This document shows, in pieces, positions 9,574-18,500 of a stretch of 64,000 bases of DNA. A model generated the notes under the pieces. It saw only the letters and a program-made list of their open reading frames with translations. It had not been told where the DNA came from and made no database searches. Origin of the DNA: Limisphaera sp026417315 (lineage in GTDB: Bacteria > Verrucomicrobiota > Verrucomicrobiia > Limisphaerales > Limisphaeraceae). The stretch spans positions 1,798,001 through 1,862,000 of the forward strand of contig NZ_JBMVQY010000001.1 in assembly GCF_049537125.1 (NCBI RefSeq), read 5' to 3'. The translations under genes and the position numbers were made by a program. The first letter of the stretch is position 1, and each line of letters begins with the position of its first letter.

Positions 9574-9658
9574 GCCCGCGTGGCGGAATTGGCAGACGCG
9601 CTAGATTCAGGTTCTAGTGGGTAACACCGTACAGGTTCAAATCCTGTCGCGGGCACCA
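9574..9658 (+). tRNA. tRNA-Leu (anticodon CAG)
   Basis: The acceptor arms GCCCGCG (9574-9580) and CGCGGGC (9648-9654) pair fully, followed by discriminator A and an encoded CCA. The anticodon stem CTAGA/TCTAG encloses the loop TTCAGGT, giving CAG, which reads CUG. There is a long class II variable arm, and the T arm is ACAGG-TTCAAAT-CCTGT. A T-rich run (9660-9670) follows and may end transcription. CUG is the leucine codon expected to dominate in a GC-rich genome. Confidence 0.96.
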
Positions 9659-9838
9659 AATTTTATTTTTCCCGCTGGCCCCGCACTCCTTCGAGATTCG
9701 CTTTCGACGGAGTCTCTCCTCGAAGACACGGGGCCGACGGATTTCGCCGCAAAGCCGACGCTCGTCCATCTCGTGGACACGACGTTGGGTCGAAATCCCG
9801 GGGTTCACGGGACTCGGGCCTTATGGGGTGCCGACGAC

Positions 9839-9863
9839 GTAGCTGCCGACGGGAGTCGGCGGA
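9839..9863 (+). repeat. REP-like palindrome, single copy
   Basis: GTAG head followed by a hairpin CTGCCGAC-GGGA-GTCGGCGG. The T in the left arm faces G, so the RNA stem is kept by a wobble pair. It has the same GTAG head and palindrome as the copies at 10069-10128. Confidence 0.65.
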
Positions 9864-10068
9864 TCTCAGGAAAGCTGCGATGGAGGTTGGCGGGTCAATT
9901 CGCGGACCGATCCGTGGCCGCGGAGGTTGCCATCGTGCGAGGCTGTTCGACATGTCATTATGCTTGGAAAAAACACGCGGGTTTTCCCCGAAAACCGACG
10001 CTCACTCCTTCGAAACCGGGCTTTGTTCGACAGCCGGCCAGGCAGCGGGCTGTCTTCAGGTCTCCTGG

Positions 10069-10128
10069 TCCGCCGCCTGACGGCGGCGGCTACCAGTTTC
10101 CCTGTAGCCGCCGACGGGAGTCGGCGGA
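10069..10128. repeat. REPIN-like inverted pair of REP elements
   Basis: Two REP units in opposite orientation separated by 10 bases. The unit at 10104-10128 is GTAG plus the stem CCGCCGAC-GGGA-GTCGGCGG. The unit at 10069-10093 reads, on the minus strand, GTAG plus CCGCCGCC-GTCA-GGCGGCGG. Between the two stems an A-T pair is replaced by C-G, a compensatory change that supports a selected hairpin. The layout matches the REPINs mobilised by RAYT transposases in other bacteria; no transposase gene is in the window. Confidence 0.7.
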
Positions 10129-10181
10129 AGCCAACCCCCCGCATATCGCCCGCCGCGTTCCCGCGCCGGCCGCCTAAAAAA

Positions 10182-10210
10182 CTGGCACTTTTTCCCCAGA
10201 GTGCTAGACT
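10182..10210 (+). promoter_or_regulatory. Promoter of the copper ATPase gene, near-leaderless
   Basis: CTGGCA (10182-10187), a 17-base spacer and TAGACT (10205-10210), with a TG one base before the -10 box (extended -10). The ATG is 8 bases after the -10 box, so the 5' leader would be two bases or none. A GAAGG sits just upstream of the ATG but would lie outside such a transcript. No CueR-type dyad was recognised. Confidence 0.5.
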
Positions 10211-10218
10211 GAAGGCGT

Positions 10219-12573
10219 ATGGATTCGACGGCGAGCGAGCATCTCACTGAGGCGAACCCGGAGAGCCCGGAGGCGGCCGTGACCGTGCTGGCGGTGCAGG
10301 GCATGAACTGTCAGGGGTGTGTGCGCAAAGTGACCGAGGCGCTGCAGGCGGTCCCGGCGGTGGATCAGGTGCTCGTGGAGCTGGGCAACGGACGCGCCAC
10401 GGTGCGGTGGCGGTCCGGCGCATCGCCCCAGCCCGGCGTGTTGGTGGAGTCATTGCGACGCGCAGGGTATCGGGCCGAGCCCCTGAGTGAAGAAGTGTTG
10501 GAAGGGGTCGGTCAACGGGTACGCCGGTGGCAGTGGAATCTGTGGGTGGGCATCGCTGGCACGGTCCCGCTGATGCTGGGCGAGTGGGTGTTCGGGTGGG
10601 GCATGCAGCGGTGGTTTCACTGGATGGGGTTCGGTCTGGCCAGCGTGGTCCAGGTCTTTTGCGGGGCGCCCTTTTATCGGGGGGCCTGGCAACAGTTGCG
10701 CGTCGGCGGGGCCAACATGGACACGCTGGTGGCGCTGGGCTCGTCGACCGCATACCTGTACAGCGCGTGGGTGTTGGCAACGGGCCGCGGCCATCACGTG
10801 TATTTCATGGAAGCCGCGGCGATCATCACCCTGATCAGTCTCGGTCATTGGTTGGAAGCTCGCATGACCGCCCGGGCCTCGGATGCGCTCCGGGCGTTGA
10901 TGGATCTGCGGCCGCCCCGGGCGCGGCGCCTCAGCGGCGCCGGGCCCGGCGTGACAGGGGGTCCTGCAAAAGCCGAGGAGGTGGTTCCGGTCAGCGCCCT
11001 GCGCGTGGGAGACCGGGTAATGGTGGGACCGGGCGATCGTGTGCCGGTGGACGGTGAGGTGCTGGAGGGGGAATCGGCCGTGGACGAATCGATGCTGACG
11101 GGCGAGTCCGTACCTGTGGAGAAAGGGCCCGGGGCGCGCTTGTTCGCGGGCACGACCGTGTTGAACGGGCGGCTGGTGATGCGGGTGACGGCCACGGGCG
11201 CGGCCACGGTGCTGGCACACATCATTGGCGCCGTGCAACGGGCGCAGCAGAGTCGGGCCGAGATTCAGCGACTCGGTGATCGGGTGAGCGCGGTGTTCGT
11301 GCCGGCGGTCATCGCTCTGGCGGCGGCGGCAGGGCTGTGGTGGGGAGTCTGGCCGGAGTCGGCGCGCCGGGTCCACGACGCCCTGGCGCCCTGGTTGTGG
11401 CCGGCGGCGCCTCCGGAGGGGGCTGCAGCGGCTTTCGTAATTGCGGCGGCGGTTTTGATCGTGGCCTGCCCGTGCGCGATGGGACTGGCGACGCCGGCGG
11501 CCATCATGGCCGCGGCCAACGTGGCTGCGCGCCGCGGCATTTTGATCCGGGACGGTGTGGCGCTGGAGAAGGCGGGGCGATTGACTACCGTTTTGTTCGA
11601 CAAGACGGGCACGCTGACGCAGGGCCGGCCGGAAGTGGTCGCGGCGGAAGTGCTGGCAGAGGTCGAGCCCGGGCTGTGGCCCTTGGTGCTTGCGTTGGCG
11701 GAACCCTCGGCTCATCCGATGAGCCGGGCGGTGGCCGCGTACAGTCGAGAGAGACTCCGCCGCGAGGGTGCAGAGGCCGGGGCGCCCGGTCTGCAACAAT
11801 GGCGCGAAGTGCGCGGTGCGGGTGTAAGGGCGCGGCTGGCCCCGGCGGGCGCAGGACCGGAAGGCGATCCGGTCGAGTTGCGCCTGGGTGCGTTGCGGTG
11901 GTTGGCAGAGGAGGGTGTGGCCGTCGATGCCGGAGCCGAGTTGGTTCGCCAGTGGCAGGAGCAGGCGGCCACGGTGCTGGGTTTTGCCCGGAACGACCGC
12001 CTGGTGGCTCTGTTCGCGGTTCGGGACGCGGTGAAGCCCGGCGCGGTTGAAGTCGTCCGGGCATTGCATCGAATGGGGCTGCGCGTCGGGATGGTGACCG
12101 GGGACAGCGCAGCGGTGGCGCAGGTGCTGGCCCGGGATCTGGGCCTGGACGCGACGCAAGTGCTGGCCGAGGTTCGGCCCGAGGCCAAGGCACGGGAGAT
12201 CCAGCGGCTGCAGGCGCAAGGGGAACGGGTGGCCTTCGTGGGGGATGGGATCAACGACGCGCCGGCCCTGGAGCAAGCCGACCTGGGGATTGCCGTGGCC
12301 CGTGCCACGGATGTGGCCCGCGAGGCCGCGGACCTGGTGTTGCTTCGGGCGGATTTGCGGGCGGTGCCGGAGGCACTCGCTCTGGCCCGGGCGAGTTTAC
12401 GGACGATTCATCAGAACCTGTTCTGGGCGTTTTTTTACAACGCGCTGGGTGTGCCGCTGGCGGCGCTGGGGTTTTTGAGCCCGGTTCTGTGCGCGCTGGC
12501 GATGGGGCTGTCGGATTTCCTGGTGATCGGCAACGCGCTGCGGCTGCGACGCTGGTGGCCCGCGGTCGTCTAG
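10219..12573 (+). CDS. copA: Copper-translocating P1B-type ATPase
   Basis: Inner-membrane pump driving Cu(I) out of the cytoplasm. The 784-residue protein starts with one heavy-metal-associated domain (GMNCQGC, cysteines ~32 and 35) and has the expected 8 membrane helices. The channel motif CPC is at 417-419, the phosphorylation site DKTGT at Asp461, the LTGES actuator loop and SAHPMSRAV are present, and GDGINDAP is near 675. TM7 carries the YN pair (FFYNALGVPL) of Cu(I) pumps. TM8 reads MGLSDFLVIGNALRL where Cu pumps normally have M-x-x-S-S, so an Asp replaces the second Ser. The gene converges with the Crp/Fnr gene, whose stop is 3 bases away. Copper is the best call; silver is possible. 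Confidence 0.92.
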   Translation: MDSTASEHLTEANPESPEAAVTVLAVQGMNCQGCVRKVTEALQAVPAVDQVLVELGNGRATVRWRSGASPQPGVLVESLRRAGYRAEPLSEEVLEGVGQRVRRWQWNLWVGIAGTVPLMLGEWVFGWGMQRWFHWMGFGLASVVQVFCGAPFYRGAWQQLRVGGANMDTLVALGSSTAYLYSAWVLATGRGHHVYFMEAAAIITLISLGHWLEARMTARASDALRALMDLRPPRARRLSGAGPGVTGGPAKAEEVVPVSALRVGDRVMVGPGDRVPVDGEVLEGESAVDESMLTGESVPVEKGPGARLFAGTTVLNGRLVMRVTATGAATVLAHIIGAVQRAQQSRAEIQRLGDRVSAVFVPAVIALAAAAGLWWGVWPESARRVHDALAPWLWPAAPPEGAAAAFVIAAAVLIVACPCAMGLATPAAIMAAANVAARRGILIRDGVALEKAGRLTTVLFDKTGTLTQGRPEVVAAEVLAEVEPGLWPLVLALAEPSAHPMSRAVAAYSRERLRREGAEAGAPGLQQWREVRGAGVRARLAPAGAGPEGDPVELRLGALRWLAEEGVAVDAGAELVRQWQEQAATVLGFARNDRLVALFAVRDAVKPGAVEVVRALHRMGLRVGMVTGDSAAVAQVLARDLGLDATQVLAEVRPEAKAREIQRLQAQGERVAFVGDGINDAPALEQADLGIAVARATDVAREAADLVLLRADLRAVPEALALARASLRTIHQNLFWAFFYNALGVPLAALGFLSPVLCALAMGLSDFLVIGNALRLRRWWPAVV

Positions 12574-12576
12574 CCG

Positions 12577-13371
12577 TCAGGGCTGCGCACAGGGGGTATC
12601 GAGGGCCACTGCGTGCATGCGCCGGCCGCGCGGCTCCGTTTCCAAATCTCCGGCGGGGGCAGGTTCGCCCAGTCGTTGCAGGAGCAGTTGGCGCAGCCGC
12701 GCCGGGTTGGGGATGGTGATGGTCCGCCCCTTCACGAGGGCGAGTCGGTCCCGCCGGAACCGGGCAAAGGTGCGGGAGAGGGTTTCGCTCACGGTGCCGA
12801 GCTCCGACGCCAACACCCGCTTGGTGACATCCAACTGGATGGTCACCGGTTGATCGGAGGCGGCCGGGCAGCGTTTCAACAGCCAGTTGGCAAGCCGGGT
12901 CTCGACGTCCTTGAGTGCCAGATCCTCCAATTGCCCCACCAGGGTGCGCAAATGCAGGCTCATGGAGGCCAGCATGCGCAGGCCCAGCTCGGGATGTCGC
13001 CGCAACAGTGCCAGGAATCCCTCCTTTTCCACCAGCAGGACCTGGGAGGCTTCGACCGCGCGAGCATCGGCCGGATAGCCTCCCGGCGAAACCAGGGCGG
13101 CCTCGGCGAAACTTTCGCCGGCGCGAAAAACGCAGATTACCTGTTCTTTGCCCGTGGGGGTCACGCGATGCACGCTCACCGCCCCTTTCTGGACGATGTA
13201 AAACCCGCGGGCGGGCTGTCCCTGGCGGAACAAATACTCACCCTTGGCCAGGGGTTTGACCGTGGTGATCGCGGCCACTTCCGACAGGTCCTCGGAGGGC
13301 AGCCCTCCGAACAGCCGGGTGGTTCGCAGGGTGCTTACGATGACCGTGCGTCTGAGTTCTTCGAGAGACAT
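12577..13371 (-). CDS. Crp/Fnr family transcription regulator
   Basis: 264 residues. A cyclic-nucleotide-binding beta-barrel (~20-145; YLFRQGQPARGFYIVQKG, ESFAEAALVSPGGYPADA) is followed by the dimer helix and a winged-helix DNA-binding domain whose recognition part reads ASELGTVSETLSRTFARFR. The FGEAAL/PRSA-like site for cAMP is only partly kept, and the N-terminal cysteines of oxygen-sensing Fnr are absent, so the ligand is unknown. I chose the ATG at 13371 (MSLEELRRTVIV). The frame stays open to 13716, but that extension is Pro/Gly/Ala-rich and does not look folded. A link to copper regulation through the convergent neighbour is not supported by any visible operator. Confidence 0.9.
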   Translation of the reverse strand: MSLEELRRTVIVSTLRTTRLFGGLPSEDLSEVAAITTVKPLAKGEYLFRQGQPARGFYIVQKGAVSVHRVTPTGKEQVICVFRAGESFAEAALVSPGGYPADARAVEASQVLLVEKEGFLALLRRHPELGLRMLASMSLHLRTLVGQLEDLALKDVETRLANWLLKRCPAASDQPVTIQLDVTKRVLASELGTVSETLSRTFARFRRDRLALVKGRTITIPNPARLRQLLLQRLGEPAPAGDLETEPRGRRMHAVALDTPCAQP

Positions 13372-13849
13372 CGCACCGAGATCCAGGGTCCGTCCCCGTG
13401 GAGGCGTCGGGGCCACAGGGATCGATGGGCCGGTGTGAAACGCGCTCGCCAACGAGTCGGGGGCAGGCGCCGCACTGCCATGGAGGCGGACGAGGTGCCT
13501 GAGAACCGTGCCCTCGCCGGGGCACGCCGCGCCCTCGCCGCATCGGTTTCCGTCTGATCCTCTCGGGCCAAGCCCGTTGGCCAGGGCCCCGAAGGCGCGG
13601 GCCTGCTTTTGGCGCAGCCCCCGGTCATGGCCAATCGCTTGTAAGATTTGCAATGCATCGTCACCCGCCCGCAACCGCTTAACTTTGGACTCGAAACACG
13701 CGAGGGGCAACCGCATTCGCTCGGACCGTGCCGGGCGTTCCGATCTCCATTCGAGGGGCGCGCCGGCAGAATCGCATTGCCCACGGCGGGCGTTGCGTTA
13801 GAAGGGAGTCGGTTTTGCTGCCGCACCGCCCGGGGCGACGATTGCCCCC
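13372..13849. other. Divergent intergenic region, no gene seen
   Basis: 478 bases between the Crp/Fnr start and the GH5 start. Open frames exist on both strands but continue into the flanking genes and have unconvincing translations. No clear promoter, hairpin or repeat was recognised. Control elements for both genes must lie here. Confidence 0.5.
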
Positions 13850-15508
13850 ATGACGAACCAACGTGAAATCGAGGAAATGAAAGCGTTCCGCCGGCCAGCC
13901 CGATTCATTTCGACCCCTGACGGCGCCCGGTACCGGGCCGTCTCCGGACTTTGCCAGGTGCTCGTGCTTCTCGTTTGTGGCGGAAGCGAAGTGCGCCTGG
14001 CCGCGGCGCCCGCTTCTGCGGCGTGGTACGAGACGGGTTTCGAGGAGGCCGAACCTGCCGCGGGCTGGGAGGGACCCCTGGCTTGGGGACCCGGTTACCA
14101 GGGAGGTCGGGCGCTGACATTGCAACGCGCAGCCGGCGCGGCGGGCGGTTCGACGGTGGTGCGGCGGAGCCTGCCGGTGGAGTCGGCGCGCGGCTGCCTG
14201 ATCCGTGGCACGGCCCGGGTCCGAGCGGAGGGGATCACACCCAAGCCCCGACCCTGGAATGGCATCAAGTTCATGTTGGCGGTGGAAACTCCCCAGCGCC
14301 GGTTGTGGCCGCAGGCGGAAATCGAGTCCGGCAGTTTCGACTGGCAGCGGGTGGCCTTCACGGCGCGAATTCCGTCGGATGCGACCGCGGTGCGGCTGGT
14401 GCTCGGGTTGGAAGAAGTGGCCGGGCAAGTATGGTTCGATGACGTGCGCCTGACCATTGCCGCCCCACCCCGGCCCGCGCCGGCTTCGAGGCCGTCGGAA
14501 CCGTACAAGGGACATCCGTTGCCGCGTCTGCGCGGTGCCATGGTGAGTCCGCACATCGATCCGGAAGGGCTCCGAGTGTTGGGCCGGGAATGGAATGCGA
14601 ATCTGGTGCGGTGGCAGTTGGTCCGGCAGGCGGCACCCGGGGAACGGCCTTCGCTGGACACCTACGATGCCTGGCTGGAGGGGGAACTGCAGAAGCTCGA
14701 GGCGGCGCTGCCCTGGTGTGAGCGGTATGGATTGTATGTGGTGGTGGATCTGCATTCGCCGCCCGGCGGGCGTGCCATCGCGGGCGGTTACGTGGCCGCC
14801 AACGACGAGTTGTTCACGAATCCGCGGGCGCAGGCCAAACTTGTCGAGGTGTGGGAACGCATCGCGCGACGGTTCCGCGGTCATCGGATCCTCTGGGGCT
14901 ACGACCTGGTCAATGAGCCGGTGGAGAATTTCGTGGAGGAGGGTTGCGACGACTGGCCGGCGCTGGCGGAGCGGGTGGCGCGGGCAATCCGGGGCGTCGA
15001 TCCCACGCGAACGCTGATTGTGGAACCGGCCGGCTGGGGCGGACCAGCGGGGTTTGTGGATTTTGTGCCGCTGGCGGTCTCGAACGTGGTGTACAGCGTG
15101 CACATGTACGAGCCTCATGCCTTTACGCATCAGGGCGTTTACGATTCGGGGGAGCCGCTCCGGTATCCCGGGCCGATCCGCGGCGAGTTTTGGGACAAGC
15201 GTCGACTCGAGGCGGTGCTGGAACCCGTGCGTGCGTTCCAGCTTCGTTACGGAATGCACATCTACGTGGGCGAATTCAGCGCCATTCGCTGGGCCCCGGA
15301 CGGGAGCGCTGCCCGTTATCTCCGCGACCTGATCGACATCTTCGAGGCGTGGGGCTGGGACTGGAGTTATCACGCGTTCCGCGAATGGCATGGCTGGAGC
15401 GTGGAACACGGCGAGGACCGGCGGGACACACGTCCGGCGGCGAGTCCCACGGAGCGTCAGCAGTTGCTGCGATCGTGGTTTGCCCGCAATGAAAAGCCTC
15501 GCGGCTGA
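13850..15508 (+). CDS. Secreted GH5-like glycoside hydrolase with N-terminal carbohydrate-binding domain
   Basis: Cuts beta-1,4-linked glycans (cellulase/mannanase type). An N-terminal signal region (VSGLCQVLVLLVCGG) is followed by a CBM4/9-like jelly roll (~60-205; ends VWFDDVRLTI) and a TIM barrel (~225-545). The acid/base Glu356 is in YDLVNEP and the nucleophile Glu475 in IYVGEFS. VVDLHSPPGG and VYSVHMYEPH are typical GH5 strands. The protein has 552 residues. The ATG at 13850 and one at 13877 are both possible starts. Its stop lies 18 bases from the convergent GH27-PL11 stop. The exact substrate cannot be read from sequence alone. Confidence 0.9.
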   Translation: MTNQREIEEMKAFRRPARFISTPDGARYRAVSGLCQVLVLLVCGGSEVRLAAAPASAAWYETGFEEAEPAAGWEGPLAWGPGYQGGRALTLQRAAGAAGGSTVVRRSLPVESARGCLIRGTARVRAEGITPKPRPWNGIKFMLAVETPQRRLWPQAEIESGSFDWQRVAFTARIPSDATAVRLVLGLEEVAGQVWFDDVRLTIAAPPRPAPASRPSEPYKGHPLPRLRGAMVSPHIDPEGLRVLGREWNANLVRWQLVRQAAPGERPSLDTYDAWLEGELQKLEAALPWCERYGLYVVVDLHSPPGGRAIAGGYVAANDELFTNPRAQAKLVEVWERIARRFRGHRILWGYDLVNEPVENFVEEGCDDWPALAERVARAIRGVDPTRTLIVEPAGWGGPAGFVDFVPLAVSNVVYSVHMYEPHAFTHQGVYDSGEPLRYPGPIRGEFWDKRRLEAVLEPVRAFQLRYGMHIYVGEFSAIRWAPDGSAARYLRDLIDIFEAWGWDWSYHAFREWHGWSVEHGEDRRDTRPAASPTERQQLLRSWFARNEKPRG

Positions 15509-15525
15509 AGAAACCACCGCACGGC

Positions 15526-18500
15526 TCAGGGCACCGTGAGGATCAGCGAACCGGTTGGCTGGGGCGGAAAGAGGTAACCCATTGCGGCATGGGCCAGGCC
15601 CGTGCGGTAGGCGCGATCATGGAGCCAGCACAACCGCCGGCTGCCCGAGGGCCGCGTGGTGGTGTAAATGCGCAGCTCGCCCGGCACGCACGTAATGAGT
15701 TCTTCGCGCCAGTCGCCCAAAACATCCCCCACGGCAACGACCCGGCCTTCATAAACGTCCATGCCGGGACCGCGGTACGGACCGATCCGCCCGCGCACCG
15801 CAACCCAGCGGATCCAGCCGTCGGCCCACCAAAGGGCGCAGGGCGACAAACTGCCCAGGTCTTCCTGCGACAACAGCCGGCCGTCCCGGGCACCGTAAAC
15901 CCAGCGGTCCGGCTTGAATTTTTCCCCGGCATAGAACTCCGGCCCGGGATGGTCCGGATCAAAATCGCCGAACATCCCCTGACTGTGGACATGATCGGTG
16001 GGATGATCGCAACCCCAGATCAGGCGGCCGGTGCGGGCCTCGACCAGACAGATTCCGTGACGCGGCTGGCGGGTTTCGAAGCCGTACATGATTTCCAAAC
16101 CGTGCCGATGGGGCAACACATCGGACACGTACACCGCGTCCGGGTGGCCCATGCCCAGGTTCCAGAAGAGGCGGCCGCCGGGACGCAGCACGGCCGCGCC
16201 GAGCACAATTTCATCGCGGCCGTCGCCGTCCAGGTCCACGGTATGCACCCCGTGCATGCCCTGGCCGCGGACAGGGGGTCGTTCGTCATCGCCACACCAC
16301 TGCCAGACGGGCACCAGTCGGCCTTCCTGGAAATGATACGCGTGGACCACCATCTTGGTGTAGGTGCCGCGAAGGAGCAGCAGGGCGGGCCGGCGCCCGT
16401 CCAGGTAGGCCACGCCCATGAGGTGGCGCGAGGCACGGTTGTTGTTGGGATCCCCCCAGTCCGCCACATTGCCGCGTTCGGGCCAGTCCACCCGGGCCAG
16501 CTCCCGCCCGGTGCGGCCGTCGAGAATGGAGCACCATTCGGGGCCGCGCGTGACCCGGCCGGTCGCGTCGCGATAATCCACGTCCGTGGGAGCCGTTTTG
16601 ACCGCGACCTCGGCGCACCCGTCCCCGTCCAGGTCGTAGACCAGCAGGGGCGACCACCAGACGCCCTGCTCGATGTTCCAGCCGAGATCGCGTCGCCACA
16701 GGAACGTGCCGTCACTGCGATAGGCTTCGAGCTTGAAGGTGTCCTCGCTGGGCCGCCACACCCCGGGGTCGCTGACCTGGTGGGGTTGTTTGATCACGAA
16801 GTCGAGGGCTGCGTCACCGTCCAAATCCCCGAGGCCGACCTTGTCGAATCGGTAGTTGCCCTGGAGACGGATGCGGCGGAAGGCGGTGGGGCCCTCGACC
16901 GGTTCGGCCCGGACCGGCGCCGAGGTTTCGACGCGCCCGTTCGGCCCCAGCGCGCGCACGCGATAAAACCACCGCCGGCCAGCGCTGTGCGGATCCACAA
17001 AGTTGCAGCGGTCGGCCAGCGGCTCGGGTGTGCACGGCTGCCAGTTCGTTTGGCCGTCCGGGCTGCGATCCACCCAGAAACGCACGGCGGGCGGGTCCCG
17101 GAGCAGGAGCCGCCAGCTCACAAATGTCTGCCCGTTGGTCTGGAGAAAGGCGATCAGGCCGCGGTCGAGCTTTTCCCCGATCATGGACGGGGGCAGGGAG
17201 CGGGGAGCCGAGCCCGGCGCCGCAGATCGCCACAAGCGGGTGGCGCCGGGCTGACCTGTGGAGGACGCACGACGCACCGGCGTCAACCGGTACAAACCCG
17301 CCGCGTGCGGTCGCAGTTCCACGCCGAAGCGACCTTCGAACCGGCCCAGGTCCTGTTGGGCCCACAAATCCCGCACGCGCACCGGCCCGGAAAAGCCCAG
17401 TTCTGTGAGGTCCACGGAGACCGTGCAGGGCGGCGAGGTGGGGAGAGGATCGTTGGTGAAGAGCAGGAATCGGACGGTGGCCCCGCGCGGCAGGCGCACT
17501 GCCTCGTCGTCCAGCGCGGCAAAGGCGCGGAAGCGGCGGACGCCGGTCGGCAGGTCATAGGCCAGCACCGAGAATGCGTGCGTGCCGATGCCGTTGGTGA
17601 TGACGCGGCCCGCCACCCGCATGGGGCCGCCCCCGGCGTCGCGGCCGATGCCGATCTGGCCCCAGCCGGTCTGTGCCGAGCGCCACCGCAAATCGACCAG
17701 GGCCAGTTCACCCCCCTCCATCACAAGGCGCGGCTCGACCCAGTTGGCGTGGTCGCCGAAATTGTCATCGCCGCCATCGGTGACCACCAGGAACAATTCT
17801 CGTGCCCCGTGGAGCGCCACATCCACTTCCACGCCCTGCCCCGGCGTTTGGCCGTTCACCAAGGGGCTTTGCCAGACGGCGCGGTCGGGATCCAGGGACG
17901 CTGGCGGCGGGGCATGGAACAGGGCCAGGAACCGGTCTCCCGTGGCCGGGTCTTCCGCGATCCATGCAATGCGATGTTCCTGCCGAAACCATTGCCGGTT
18001 GCCGCGACTGCTTTGATGGACCGCCAACACCTCGCGATTGGTCAGCAACGAAAGCGTCCAGGCATCCAACCGGGTGAGATCACCCCCGAACATGAGGGGC
18101 GAACGGGCCATGCACCAGAGCGTCATCAACGTGACCTGTTCGTCCCGGGTGAACCGGGTGGTGCGCCGGCCAAACTCCAAAACCCCCAGCGGGAGCATGT
18201 CCGCATCCGGCCAGTGCCCCGGCCCGCGAAAGGGAGTCCACTGATGCAAACGCTCGAACTGCTCCCACAGGGCCGGCCAGTTGTCCCAGAAATCATCGCT
18301 GATTCGCCAAAGGTTGGCATGGCGGACGACGTGGTCGCCGGCGCTCAGCGGGGTTTCGCCCGGCGACAGACTCAGGACCATGGGCCGACCACAGCGATCG
18401 ATGGCCCGGCGAATCAATTCAATTTCGCCTTCGTGATCGTGATAGGGCCGGCTGATGTCGTCCACCTTGACATAATCCACGCCCCACGCGGCCAGCAGCT

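Larger units (their letters stand above)
9659..10218. other. Non-coding region after tRNA-Leu with REP elements
   Basis: 560 bases with no convincing gene; short open frames here have low-complexity translations. It holds a T-rich run right after the tRNA, one single REP element, one REPIN-like inverted pair, and the copA promoter at its end. Two loosely similar words, CACTCCTTCGAGATTCGC near 9682 and CTCACTCCTTCGAAACCGGG near 10001, hint at further degenerate repeats. No copy of the tRNA 3' end was seen, so I do not claim an integrated element. Confidence 0.6.

Noticed and set aside
10183..10200. TGGCAC upstream of copA as a sigma54 -24 element
   Set aside because: No GC/TTGC element lies 12 bases downstream at the required spacing, while a sigma70-type pair fits.
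9574..10218. Integrated element at the 3' end of tRNA-Leu
   Set aside because: No second copy of the tRNA end and no integrase or mobile genes follow.
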